This document shows, piece after piece, positions 15,749 through 22,917 of a stretch of DNA of 22,917 nucleotides. The notes under the pieces were generated by a model. It was not told the origin of the DNA. It saw only the letters and a list, made by a program, of their open reading frames with translations, and did no database searches. Source of the DNA: JACPDH01 sp051305935 (GTDB lineage: Bacteria > Acidobacteriota > Thermoanaerobaculia > Gp7-AA8); the NCBI GenBank assembly GCA_051305935.1, contig JBPPMG010000058.1:1-22917 (forward strand), written 5' to 3'. The position numbers and the translations under genes are program-made. How positions within the stretch are numbered: position 1 is the stretch's first letter; the number at the start of each line of letters is the position of its first letter.

Positions 15749-16941
15749 CAGAACGTCGACCCGAACGAGAACGATGTCGTGAAGCCGGAGAGCCCGTCGT
15801 CGCGATCGTAGTACGAACCCCGAATCTCGAACCGATCGACGTGCTTGAGCCAGTTCTCGTTAGGAAGGGTGAACACGCTCCAGCCGACGCCTAACTTGTT
15901 CGCAGAGGTTTCGGCGAGATCATAGTCGGAGGTGTAGAAGTCCTCGGCGCCGGTGAAGGTGAGCGGCAGACCGAAGTAGTCGGCACCGGTCTGCGTGTGG
16001 TAACGCAGGATCGGGTAGACCCACATCTCGCGTTCGGTCGGCAGCCGGAAGTGCGTCTCCAGATCGATCGTGTGCGAGGAGATGCCCCAGTCGTCCTCGT
16101 AGTATCGGTATGCAGCCCGCTGGATCAGAGTGTCGGTGAACGCGTGGTTCAGCCTCAGGCCGAGCGCCTTGCGATCGCGGCTGTCCGGAAGCCTCTCGGC
16201 CACGTGCCTTCCGTCCGGATAGAGCGGTGAGTCCGAGAGGAGAATCACTTCGTGGTACGGGGTCGAGAGCACGCCCTCCTGCTGGCTGAGAAACAGCTCG
16301 AGGCCGCCGACCGTCCGGCGACCGAGCGTCTGCGACAGCGTGAACACCGCGTCCGTCGTCGTGCGGTCGCCCTGCCCCTCGGTGATCGGCTCTCCGTCGC
16401 CCTGCGAGCCGTACCCGTTGATTCCGACCAGGTCGATCGCGTCGTCGTAGCGGCGGACGCTCGCGGCGATCCCGGTGTTCGCCCGATTCAGGTCGATCGC
16501 CCAGTCGAGCCCGTAGGAGAACGACTCGTAGTCGTACTCGTTCGCGGCGCCCAGCGTCAGCCCCAACGTCTGATTCCCGAACTTTCGCTTTGCCTTGAAG
16601 GTGCCGAACGTGCGCGTATCGCTCGCGGGGATGCTCGCGCTCCCCAGTTCCATCTGAATGTTTCCGATCGACGCCGACGAGATCTGGTCGATGCCGAGAT
16701 CGGCCGTCAGCGTCAACTTCTCGTCGATGCGCCACGCGAGGACCACCACCGGAGAGAAGACGTCGAGCTTCTCGGTGCCGATTCCTCCGGTCACAGGAGA
16801 ATGGTCGCCATCCTGACTGTAGTAGCTGAAGAGGATGTCGGCATCGAAGCGCCCCTCAGGATCGGCCTGGGCGAAGAGTGTGGGGCCGTTCGAGACGAGT
16901 GCCGCAGCGAGCAGCAGTTTCGCGAGTGATCTCAGCTGCAC
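15748..16941 (-). CDS. DUF3570 protein, probable outer-membrane beta-barrel
   Basis: The start is taken as GTG 16941, six bases after a GGAGG and overlapping the end of the DUF4266 gene. The longer upstream frame merely runs antisense-free through that gene. The 397-residue product begins with a signal peptide (LAKLLLAAALVSNGPTLFAQ) and then has many alternating hydrophobic strands (for example FSPVVVLAWRIDEKLTLTADLG and LTFTGAEDFYTSDYDLAETSANKLGVG). The protein ends in Phe (FSFGSTF), as outer membrane barrels do. It matches DUF3570 (PF12094) in layout. Near its end Asp382-Gly-Leu-Ser-Gly-Phe-Thr388 resembles the DxxSGAT flavinylation motif of ApbE targets, with Phe in place of Ala. It is coupled to the genes on both sides, so it likely acts with ApbE, the lipoprotein and the thioredoxin. 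Confidence 0.87.
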   Translation of the reverse strand: MQLRSLAKLLLAAALVSNGPTLFAQADPEGRFDADILFSYYSQDGDHSPVTGGIGTEKLDVFSPVVVLAWRIDEKLTLTADLGIDQISSASIGNIQMELGSASIPASDTRTFGTFKAKRKFGNQTLGLTLGAANEYDYESFSYGLDWAIDLNRANTGIAASVRRYDDAIDLVGINGYGSQGDGEPITEGQGDRTTTDAVFTLSQTLGRRTVGGLELFLSQQEGVLSTPYHEVILLSDSPLYPDGRHVAERLPDSRDRKALGLRLNHAFTDTLIQRAAYRYYEDDWGISSHTIDLETHFRLPTEREMWVYPILRYHTQTGADYFGLPLTFTGAEDFYTSDYDLAETSANKLGVGWSVFTLPNENWLKHVDRFEIRGSYYDRDDGLSGFTTSFSFGSTF

Positions 16942-17150
16942 CCGCAACCTCCGCCCGACTTGCCGCCATTGCCACCGACGGCGCCCTCGCGATAGACCTC
17001 GACGTTTCGCTCGAAGCGATGCGTCCGGCAGTCGTCGACCTTCATCGACTCGGAGCTGAGCACGCCGCGCTCCCACGGCTGGACCGTCGTGCAGCCCGTC
17101 AGTCCCGTTAGGCCAACAAACAGTAGAAAGACCAGAACACCACGCTTCAT
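16932..17150 (-). CDS. DUF4266 small lipoprotein with a Gly-Cys tail
   Basis: The 72-residue protein starts at ATG 17150, whose A and T overlap the stop codon of apbE (ATGA). It opens with a lipoprotein signal peptide and lipobox LTGC (Cys20 lipidated). Then come QPWERGVLSSESM and YREGAVGG, and the protein ends in GGGCGCS (cysteines 69 and 71). Another cysteine is at 41. This is the DUF4266 pattern. The glycine-rich tail with two cysteines could be a redox-active or metal-binding end; no experiment defines it. It overlaps the DUF3570 start by 10 bases, so the whole group is translated as one block. Confidence 0.9.
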   Translation of the reverse strand: MKRGVLVFLLFVGLTGLTGCTTVQPWERGVLSSESMKVDDCRTHRFERNVEVYREGAVGGNGGKSGGGCGCS

Positions 17151-18184
17151 TCTTCGACACCTGCCTTCGTGAGCAGCGACTCGAGGCCCTGCGAGAAGTG
17201 GATTCTTCCGGCCTGGTCGACGAGCATCGCCTCCACGCCGCGAAGCCCGTTCACCAGTTTCAGCCCGGCATCGACACCCAATACTGACACACCCGTCGCG
17301 AGAGCATCCGCCAGCTCGCCATCCGGACACACGATCGTGACACTGCGAACGTCCCCGGCCGGGTAGCCGGTTCGAGGATCGAGAATGTGCGAGTAACGCT
17401 TCCCCTCGAACTCGATGTAGTTCTCGTAGTCGCCCGAGGTGACGACCGCCTGCTCCGTGGCGTCGAGGTACGCGAAGACCTTGTCGCCGTCGAGCGGGTT
17501 CGCGATGCCGATTCGCCAGGACCTGCCGTCTTCCTGCGTGCCGAAAATGACGAGATCGCCGCCGGCGTTGATGACGCCCCCGGTGACGCCGCGCTCCTTG
17601 AGAACGAACACGGCGCGGTTCGCAGCGTACCCCTTCCCGATGGCGCCGAAGCCGATCCGGGTCGACTCCCTGTCGAGATAGATGGTGCGCTTCGACTCGT
17701 CGAGTACGACGTGCCGATAGCCGGTGTCCTTCAGTGCCTGCTTGATCGAGGCGTCATCGGGAATCGGCGCCGTGCGGGACTTGAAGTTCCAGAGCCGGCC
17801 GACGGTGTGGAAGGTGATGTCGAACGCACCATCGGTCAGTCCGGACACGCGCAGCGAACGCCGCGTGAGGTTGAAAAGCTCCTGCGTGACGACGACCGGC
17901 TCGATTCCCGCCTTGCGGTTGATCTCGCTCACAGCCGAGGTTTCGCGCCACTCGGAGATTACCGCCTCGATCCGCTCGATCTCCGCGTACGCCGCGTCGA
18001 TCGCCGCCTGGCACTCCTTCGGGTCGGCGTGCACCGCGGAGATCTCGAAACGCGAGCCCATCGCCCCGCGCTGGTCTTTCAGCGTGACCGCGGCTGATTC
18101 GGTCGCGACAAGGCTGAGCAGGCCGAGCACCAGGGCGCCCGATGCGATCGCAGGCTGAATTGCGGTTGGCATTCCGGCGCGCAT
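17147..18184 (-). CDS. apbE: FAD:protein FMN transferase
   Basis: The 345-residue form from ATG 18184 has an export signal (PAIASGALVLGLLSLVATESAA). No ribosome binding site clearly separates it from the ATG at 18172, so the start is uncertain by four residues. The rest is an ApbE domain with RGAMGSRFEI, EIERIEAVISEWRETSAVSEIN, FGAIGKGYAANRA, GGVINAGGDL and YSHILDPRTGYPAG, all typical of the family. ApbE transfers FMN from FAD to threonine or serine of target proteins outside the cytoplasmic membrane. No classic flavinylation target with a DxxSGAT motif is found in the window; a near match lies in the DUF3570 protein. It is the first gene of the overlapping four-gene set. The frame continues upstream without need. 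Confidence 0.94.
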   Translation of the reverse strand: MRAGMPTAIQPAIASGALVLGLLSLVATESAAVTLKDQRGAMGSRFEISAVHADPKECQAAIDAAYAEIERIEAVISEWRETSAVSEINRKAGIEPVVVTQELFNLTRRSLRVSGLTDGAFDITFHTVGRLWNFKSRTAPIPDDASIKQALKDTGYRHVVLDESKRTIYLDRESTRIGFGAIGKGYAANRAVFVLKERGVTGGVINAGGDLVIFGTQEDGRSWRIGIANPLDGDKVFAYLDATEQAVVTSGDYENYIEFEGKRYSHILDPRTGYPAGDVRSVTIVCPDGELADALATGVSVLGVDAGLKLVNGLRGVEAMLVDQAGRIHFSQGLESLLTKAGVEE

Positions 18185-18307
18185 GATAGCAACGGAGGTC
18201 AGGTCCGAATGATGAAGATTTCGTAATAAAGGCGACGTGTCTGAGAACCTGACTCTTCGAACCCGACACCGATGGCCCTTGGTTGAGGAACTCCCCGGCG
18301 CAGCCGC

Positions 18308-18447
18308 CATTTCGAGCGAAGCGAGGAATCTGCCAAGGGTAACTGACCGCTTCCTCAGCAGCAATTCCTGCTTCCAGGCCAGGATCTCAACTTAGGAAGT
18401 GAGCAGCCCAGCCTTCTTGCAGATTCCTCGCTGCGCTTGGAATGACG
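18308..18447. repeat. Foldback intergenic repeat, second copy of the GTCATTCC-type family
   Basis: The left end, from 18308, reads CATTTCGAGCGAAGCGAGGA followed by ATCTGC. The right end, 18419-18447, is its near-perfect inverted complement, ending GGAATGACGG. The element lies between apbE and the membrane protein gene in a stretch of 393 bp without a gene. Its ends relate to those of the 353-616 element but the interior differs. It is probably a non-autonomous or remnant repeat; this is inference. Nothing else was recognised between 18185 and 18577. Confidence 0.62.
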
Positions 18448-18577
18448 GGCCCTGCGCTCGTGGAGTGCTTCAGTCAAAAGCCATTGGCCTCTCACCCTGC
18501 ACGCGAACCCCGAGAGGCCACAACTTCACGAAGTGCTGGTATCGTGCGGCGGGCGCAGTTCAGGCCGAGTCTTCTAA

Positions 18578-19315
18578 ATGGAACGCCGCTTCGTCACATT
18601 CGTCATCGCCTCGACGCTTTTCATGGCGGTCGTTCTCCTGATCGACCGCGACGGGCTGTGGCCGCAACTCGGCCTGGGCGCAGCGACCGCGGCGTTCCTC
18701 TGGTTCTTCGCGCGAGGGTCGGGCGTCGATTCGCGGCAGATCATCTGCGCGATCGTCGTCGCCACGACCGGCGAGATCGTGCTCTCTCTCGGCAGGGGCC
18801 TCTACTCCTACCAGCATGCGCTGATCCCACTCTACGGTCCTCCCGGGCACGGCCTCTTCTACACGCTGGCGGCCGCGAGCGCGCGACAGGAGCTCTTCCG
18901 ACGACATGCGCCCGCCATCACGCGCGCGGTGATCGTGATCGGGAGCCTGATCGCTCTCGTCAGTCTCGCGCTGATGAGCGACACGTGGGGATTCCTCTGG
19001 TGGATCGGAGCCGTCGCGCTGATCCGGCGTTCGCGCAACAAGCTTCTGCTGTCGACCTGCTTCGTCTTCACGATCCTGCTCGAGTGGGCCGGCACCGCGA
19101 TCGGCAACTGGCAGTGGGCCGCCGAGGTCCCGTTCGTCGGACTGCACTCGGCGAACCCGCCGGCCGGAGTGGGGATCCTCTACATCCTGCTCGATCTCAT
19201 CACCGTGGCAATCGCGGCACGTCTCGTTCGACGCGACTCGGGGCCTGACACTCATCCGGTGTGGCAGGACACCGCGCTCGAGCCGGCTCTCGTGAACGCC
19301 GACGACTCGTGTTGA
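18578..19315 (+). CDS. Polytopic membrane protein of unknown function
   Basis: The 245-residue protein has about six or seven hydrophobic helices (for example residues 7-22, 31-45, 55-70, 112-132 and 154-170). A conserved-looking stretch LLEWAGTAIGNWQWAAEVPF precedes GLHSANPPAGVGILYILLDL. This EW..GN.QW pattern with NPP looks like an active or lipid-facing site, but I do not recognise a family. A hydrophilic C-terminal tail of about 30 residues follows. The ATG has no strong ribosome binding site. The glycosyltransferase gene follows after 177 bases on the same strand, with a short palindrome at 19347-19363 between. Confidence 0.8.
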   Translation: MERRFVTFVIASTLFMAVVLLIDRDGLWPQLGLGAATAAFLWFFARGSGVDSRQIICAIVVATTGEIVLSLGRGLYSYQHALIPLYGPPGHGLFYTLAAASARQELFRRHAPAITRAVIVIGSLIALVSLALMSDTWGFLWWIGAVALIRRSRNKLLLSTCFVFTILLEWAGTAIGNWQWAAEVPFVGLHSANPPAGVGILYILLDLITVAIAARLVRRDSGPDTHPVWQDTALEPALVNADDSC

Positions 19316-19346
19316 CCGATTCCCGGAAGCCGCATTCTGCAGATCG

Positions 19347-19363
19347 ACGCTTCGACGAAGCGT
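19347..19363. other. 17-bp perfect hairpin between two plus-strand genes
   Basis: ACGCTTCG at 19347-19354 and CGAAGCGT at 19356-19363 are exact inverted repeats around one base. No T-run follows, so an intrinsic terminator is not supported. It may be an RNA hairpin that helps end the upstream transcript, or a protein-binding palindrome. Confidence 0.35.
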
Positions 19364-19492
19364 TCTACCGGTAAGACCGGATTGGTTTGTGGCAACGGCA
19401 CGCAGTGGCGGCATCCGCAGCGCAGCGACAGAGTCGCGTCGTCTTTTTGAGCCATGCGAGCCAGTTCCACGACCTGATATTCTGACTCCATC

Positions 19493-21028
19493 ATGGCAGG
19501 AGACGCGGCGATCGAGGCGCACTCGCGATGGTCCCGGTTCCTCACGAGCGACCTCGGGGTGCTGGTCCTCCTCGCCCTCGCGCGACTCGCGATCAATGCT
19601 TCGACGAACGAAGGGTATGGATTCCATCGCGACGAGCTGGCGACCCTCGACGACGCCGGACGTCTCGCCTGGGGTTATGTCGCCTACCCGCCGATCACCC
19701 CCCTCGTCGGACGGCTGGCGCTCGAACTGTTCGGGGCGTCCACCGTCGGTGTCCGCTTTTTTTCCGCGGTCGCGATGAGCGTCGTGATGGTTCTCGCCGG
19801 CCTGATAGCGCGAGAGCTGGGAGCGTCGCGGCGCGGGCAGATCATCGCGGCGATCGCGGTCAGCATCGCCACGATCGCGTGGGTCGCAGGCACGATGCTC
19901 CAGTACGTCGCCTTCGACTTTCTCTGGTGGGTGACGATCGCCTGGCTCGTCCTGCGCCGCGTGAACAGCGGCGATCCGCGCTGGTGGGTCGCGATCGGCG
20001 CTGCGATCGGCCTCGGCATGCTCACGAAGTATTCGATGATCTTCTGCGTCGCGGGCGTGGTCGCCGGCGTGTTGTTCACCGACCTGCGTCGCGACCTGCG
20101 GAGCCGCTGGCTCTGGGCCGGGGTGGCACTGTCACTCGTCGTGTTTCTGCCTAACTTCCTATGGCAATGGCGGCACGACTTCATTTCGCTCGAGTTCCTG
20201 CAGCACATCCGCGAAAGGGACGTCAGGATCGGCAGAACCGACGACTTCCTGCTCGACCAGCTGCGTCTCGCCGCAAACCCTCTCACGATTCCTCTCTGGC
20301 TCGCCGGCCTCGTTCACCTCTTTCGTCCCTCCGCGCGACGCTACCGCGCTCTCGGGTGGATGACTGTCGTTCCGTTCGTGCTCTTCCTGCTCGCCCAGGG
20401 TCGCGGCTACTACACCGGGCCTGTGTTCGCGACGCTGCTCGCCGCAGGAACCGTTCCGTGGGAGCGATGGATCGCCGCGATGTCGCGCGTCCGCGCGAGG
20501 TTCGTCGTGGCCGCTACCTGGGTCGCGCTCGCCATCGGCGGCGCGATGGTCGCGGCGCTCGGGCCGTACTCCCCCATCGGTTCGCGGCTCTTTCAGATCG
20601 CGAGCTCGGTCAACACCGACATGCGCGAGCAGATCGGCTGGCCCGAGCTCGTCGACACCGTGGCTTCGGTCCACGCGAGCCTTCCGGCCGAGGAGCGAGC
20701 GCGAACCGGGATCCTCACGGGCAACTACGGCGAAGCGGGTGCGATCAACCTCTACGGCCCTGCGCGGGGCCTGCCCACGGCGATCAGCGGGGTAAATTCC
20801 TACTGGCTCCGCGGCTACCCCGAGCCGCCGCCGCAAACGTTGATCGTCCTCGGGATCGACGCCGAGGAGCTCCAGACGATATTCCGGAGCTGCGAGCCGG
20901 TCGCGCGCATCACCAACCGCCACGGCGTCGAGAACGAGGAGACGGTCTACCACCCCGATGTCTTCCTCTGTCGCGATCTCCGCACCGACTGGCCGGCGTT
21001 CTGGAAGAGCGCGCGCCGGTTCGGTTGA
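19493..21028 (+). CDS. GT39/ArnT-type membrane glycosyltransferase
   Basis: The 511-residue protein has about nine to eleven hydrophobic helices and a soluble C-terminal domain of about 140 residues. After the first helix lies GYGFHRDELATLDDAGRLAWGYVAYPPITPLVGRL. The DE pair and the AYPP segment match the first outer loop of GT-C enzymes such as PMT/ArnT (Pfam PMT_2). Such enzymes use polyprenyl-phosphate sugars outside the membrane to modify lipids, proteins or glycans. The acceptor is not identifiable here. Its 3' end lies eight bases from the convergent decarboxylase gene, so the two transcripts may collide or overlap. No clear ribosome binding site precedes the ATG. Confidence 0.9.
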   Translation: MAGDAAIEAHSRWSRFLTSDLGVLVLLALARLAINASTNEGYGFHRDELATLDDAGRLAWGYVAYPPITPLVGRLALELFGASTVGVRFFSAVAMSVVMVLAGLIARELGASRRGQIIAAIAVSIATIAWVAGTMLQYVAFDFLWWVTIAWLVLRRVNSGDPRWWVAIGAAIGLGMLTKYSMIFCVAGVVAGVLFTDLRRDLRSRWLWAGVALSLVVFLPNFLWQWRHDFISLEFLQHIRERDVRIGRTDDFLLDQLRLAANPLTIPLWLAGLVHLFRPSARRYRALGWMTVVPFVLFLLAQGRGYYTGPVFATLLAAGTVPWERWIAAMSRVRARFVVAATWVALAIGGAMVAALGPYSPIGSRLFQIASSVNTDMREQIGWPELVDTVASVHASLPAEERARTGILTGNYGEAGAINLYGPARGLPTAISGVNSYWLRGYPEPPPQTLIVLGIDAEELQTIFRSCEPVARITNRHGVENEETVYHPDVFLCRDLRTDWPAFWKSARRFG

Positions 21029-21036
21029 GCGTACGC

Positions 21037-22455
21037 CTAACTTTCCGCGGCAATTCGCCGCAATGCGTCCAGCATGCGCCCGACCTCGTCGGGGCCCGTG
21101 CGCGGGTTGATGATCGTCACGCGCAGCACTCTCCGGCCCTTCAGTACCGTCGACGTGATCCACGCCTCGCCGCTTCGCACGAGGCGCTCCCGCATCGCGG
21201 CGTTCGCCGCGTCGAGCTCCTCGTCCGTCGCCGCCCCGGATCCAATCCAGCGGAAGCAGAAGATGTTGAACTCGGGCTCGTGCATCGCCTCGAAGTCGCC
21301 CGATTCTCTGACGAGCCGATGGAGATGCTTCGTCACCGAGGCGACGCGATCGAGCGCCGCCTCGAACGCCTCCACCCCGGACACCTTGAGCGAGAGCCAG
21401 AGCTTCACCGCGTCGGCGCGCTTCGAGCACTGGATCGTCATCGCCCCGATGTCCGCGCCGGCTCGCTCCGCGTGAAAAAGATAGGGCGCGTCCGCGGCGA
21501 ACGCGCGTCGCAGCCACGAGCCGTCCCGGACGAGCACGATGCCGAGCGACAACGGCATCCAGAGCATCTTGTGCGGATCCCACGCGAGCGAGTCCGCGCG
21601 GTCGATCCCGGCAACGAGATGCCGCAACGAAGACGAGAGAAGCACCGACGCTCCGTGCGCGGCGTCGACGTGCAGCCAGGTGTGGTGGCGGTCGCGGATC
21701 CTGGCGGTCGCGACGAGATCATCGAACGCGCCGGTCGCGGTCGAGCCCGCGGTAGCCACGATCGCGAGAACCGACCGGTCACCCGACGACGCAAGCGAAT
21801 CGAGAATCGTCTCGAGCGTGGCAAGGTCGAGCCGGTGAGTGGCGTCGGTCGGCGACTTCACCACGTCGCCCGCCGGGATTCCCATGATCGACGCCGCGCG
21901 AACGACCGAGTAGTGCGAGTCCGCCGAACAGACGATGACCGGCCGTCTTCCCCCGTTTGCGCCGTCGCCCGCCCATCGGGCGCGCGCGGCGAGCAGCGCC
22001 GTGAGGTTCGCCGCCGATCCCCCTGACACCGCCGTCCCTTCCGACTCCGCGGGATAGCCCGCACGGCTCGCGAGCCATCGCACCACTTCCTTCTCGATCT
22101 CCGTCGCGATCGGGCTCATCTCCCATACGGCGTCCGATTGATTGAGCGCCGAAACCAGCAGGTCGCCGAGCACCGCGGTCGGCAACGGCGGGCAAACCTG
22201 GTGCCCCATGTACATCGGATGGTGGAGCTGAATCGCGAACCTCGCGACCTGGCGCATGAGCTCATCCGAGGATGCGGTCGCGCGAGGCTGGTCGCCTAAC
22301 GCCACGAGCCGGCGAAGATCCTCGGCGGCAGTCCACTCGACGACGGGCCGCGCCTCGACGCTGCCGACGTGATCGAAAAGCAGGTCGACGAGCGCATGCG
22401 CCCGTCCGCGGTGTTCGTCGTCAAAACGAGGAATCAACGATTCGGTGTCACTCAT
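21037..22455 (-). CDS. Group II PLP-dependent amino acid decarboxylase-like protein
   Basis: The 472-residue protein has the fold and motifs of the pyridoxal-dependent decarboxylase family (Pfam Pyridoxal_deC). HPMYMGHQVCPPLP (79-92) matches the substrate-side segment. His181 in SADSHYSV would stack on the cofactor, Asp264 in HVDAAHG binds the pyridine nitrogen, and Lys296 in WDPHKML is the PLP lysine. Related enzymes decarboxylate aromatic amino acids, glutamate or 2,4-diaminobutyrate; the substrate here cannot be fixed from sequence. The gene is 54 bases downstream of the monooxygenase-like gene on the same strand and may be cotranscribed. Confidence 0.92.
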   Translation of the reverse strand: MSDTESLIPRFDDEHRGRAHALVDLLFDHVGSVEARPVVEWTAAEDLRRLVALGDQPRATASSDELMRQVARFAIQLHHPMYMGHQVCPPLPTAVLGDLLVSALNQSDAVWEMSPIATEIEKEVVRWLASRAGYPAESEGTAVSGGSAANLTALLAARARWAGDGANGGRRPVIVCSADSHYSVVRAASIMGIPAGDVVKSPTDATHRLDLATLETILDSLASSGDRSVLAIVATAGSTATGAFDDLVATARIRDRHHTWLHVDAAHGASVLLSSSLRHLVAGIDRADSLAWDPHKMLWMPLSLGIVLVRDGSWLRRAFAADAPYLFHAERAGADIGAMTIQCSKRADAVKLWLSLKVSGVEAFEAALDRVASVTKHLHRLVRESGDFEAMHEPEFNIFCFRWIGSGAATDEELDAANAAMRERLVRSGEAWITSTVLKGRRVLRVTIINPRTGPDEVGRMLDALRRIAAES

Positions 22456-22509
22456 ACGGCGGAGAATTGTAGTCTCGAGCGTTCCGCAAGACTCACCCCT
22501 TCCCGCGAG

Positions 22510-22818
22510 CTACAACTCGACCGACTGCCACCCCAGGAATTGCGGGTGACCGACCATCATCCCCTCGGGCATCCTCGCCGACCCGTGCGCCTTCCGGAAC
22601 GCCTCGCTTTGCGTCCAGTCGACGAAGCTCTGCTCGGACTCCCAGATGACATGGCTCGCGTAACGGTGCGTGCCGTCTTCGTGATCCTTCCCGCGGACGA
22701 GGTGGAACTGGACGAACCCGGGAACATCGTCGAGGTAGCTCTCCCGATCTCTCCAGCGCGTCTCGAACTCCTCGCCCCGGCCCTCTGCGATCCTGAAATG
22801 GTTCATTGCGACGTACAT
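22510..22818 (-). CDS. Antibiotic biosynthesis monooxygenase-domain protein, IsdG/HmoA-like
   Basis: The 102-residue protein fits the small ABM fold (Pfam ABM). It carries Asn6 in MNHF, Trp68 in SFVDWTQ and His78 in FRKAHG. The spacing is close to the Asn, Trp and His triad of IsdG-type heme-degrading monooxygenases, which supports a heme-oxygenase-like role. GAAGGT precedes the ATG. Other ABM proteins act on quinones or antibiotics, so heme is the favoured but not the only option. No heme transport genes lie in the window. Confidence 0.87.
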   Translation of the reverse strand: MYVAMNHFRIAEGRGEEFETRWRDRESYLDDVPGFVQFHLVRGKDHEDGTHRYASHVIWESEQSFVDWTQSEAFRKAHGSARMPEGMMVGHPQFLGWQSVEL

Positions 22819-22842
22819 GACGCTACCTTCTATCAGATTTGC

Positions 22843-22895
22843 GGAGATGGGGTCAGGTCTAACGGCCTTGAGCTACAGGGAGATGGGGTCAGGTC
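22843..22895 (+). repeat. Two copies of GGAGATGGGGTCAGGTC at the window end
   Basis: The 17-bp string occurs at 22843-22859 and again at 22879-22895, 36 bp apart. A further GGTC ends the window. Similar GGGGTCAGGTC strings are found beside REP-associated tyrosine transposase genes in many bacteria, as far as I recall. A transposase gene may lie just past the edge; it cannot be seen here. Confidence 0.6.
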
Positions 22896-22917
22896 GGAAA
22901 AATGAAGTATTTGGGTC

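Noticed and set aside
16942..17160. N-terminal extension of the DUF3570 frame through the DUF4266 gene
   Set aside because: It has Arg-rich, unlikely sequence; the signal peptide and Shine-Dalgarno support GTG 16941.
18525..18565. A stretch resembling the loop of attC site 1 (shared CTGGTATCGTG and a following GGGCGC)
   Set aside because: No R'' or R' core flanks it and no stem forms; an 11-base match in 23 kb can arise by chance.

Overview
The window is a 22.9 kb piece of a GC-rich bacterial chromosome with tightly packed genes on both strands. The gene content fits an Acidobacteriota-like soil or sediment organism: a PknB-type kinase with a polytopic membrane tail, small GC-rich foldback repeats and many envelope proteins. 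That taxonomic guess is inference; no rRNA, tRNA or marker gene is present.

Layout. 1-170: start of a minus-strand gene cut by the window edge, resembling a TrmN6-like methyltransferase. 353-616: a 264-bp foldback (MITE-like) element. 721-2061: exported serine hydrolase of the beta-lactamase/penicillin-binding fold with a three-helix membrane tail. 2128-3542: a small integrase-less integron cassette array (CALIN-like). It has a TTGACA box, three 20-bp-spaced palindromes, a GTTAGGC crossover site and two cassettes: a colicin/pyocin-type immunity-like gene and a lower-GC secreted DUF2141 gene. Each cassette is followed by a well-formed attC site. 3593-7462 (minus): a secreted unknown protein and a 940-residue Ser/Thr kinase with a zinc ribbon. 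7696-8354 (plus): a CDGSH iron-sulfur protein and a small lipoprotein.

8383-11756 (minus): ackA-pta, the acetate/acetyl-phosphate/acetyl-CoA module. 12111-15205 (minus): a YeeZ-like dehydratase/epimerase, a GlsB/YeaQ-type small membrane protein, a DUF937 protein and a class V PLP enzyme of the VC1184 type. 15293-18184 (minus): four overlapping genes, apbE, a DUF4266 lipoprotein with a C-terminal glycine-cysteine tail, a DUF3570 barrel-like protein and a TlpA-like thioredoxin. They form one coupled envelope redox unit and, with the integron array, are the most interesting part of the window. 18308-18447: a second foldback repeat. 18578-21028 (plus): an unknown polytopic membrane protein and a GT39-type glycosyltransferase. 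21037-22818 (minus): a group II PLP decarboxylase and an IsdG/ABM-like monooxygenase with an Asn/Trp/His triad. 22843-22917: a direct repeat resembling those near REP-associated transposases.

A recurring pattern in the window is the 7-mer GTTAGGC/GCCTAAC. It appears 15 times, three as integron crossover or attC core sites and the rest in or at the ends of ordinary genes, well above what base composition predicts.
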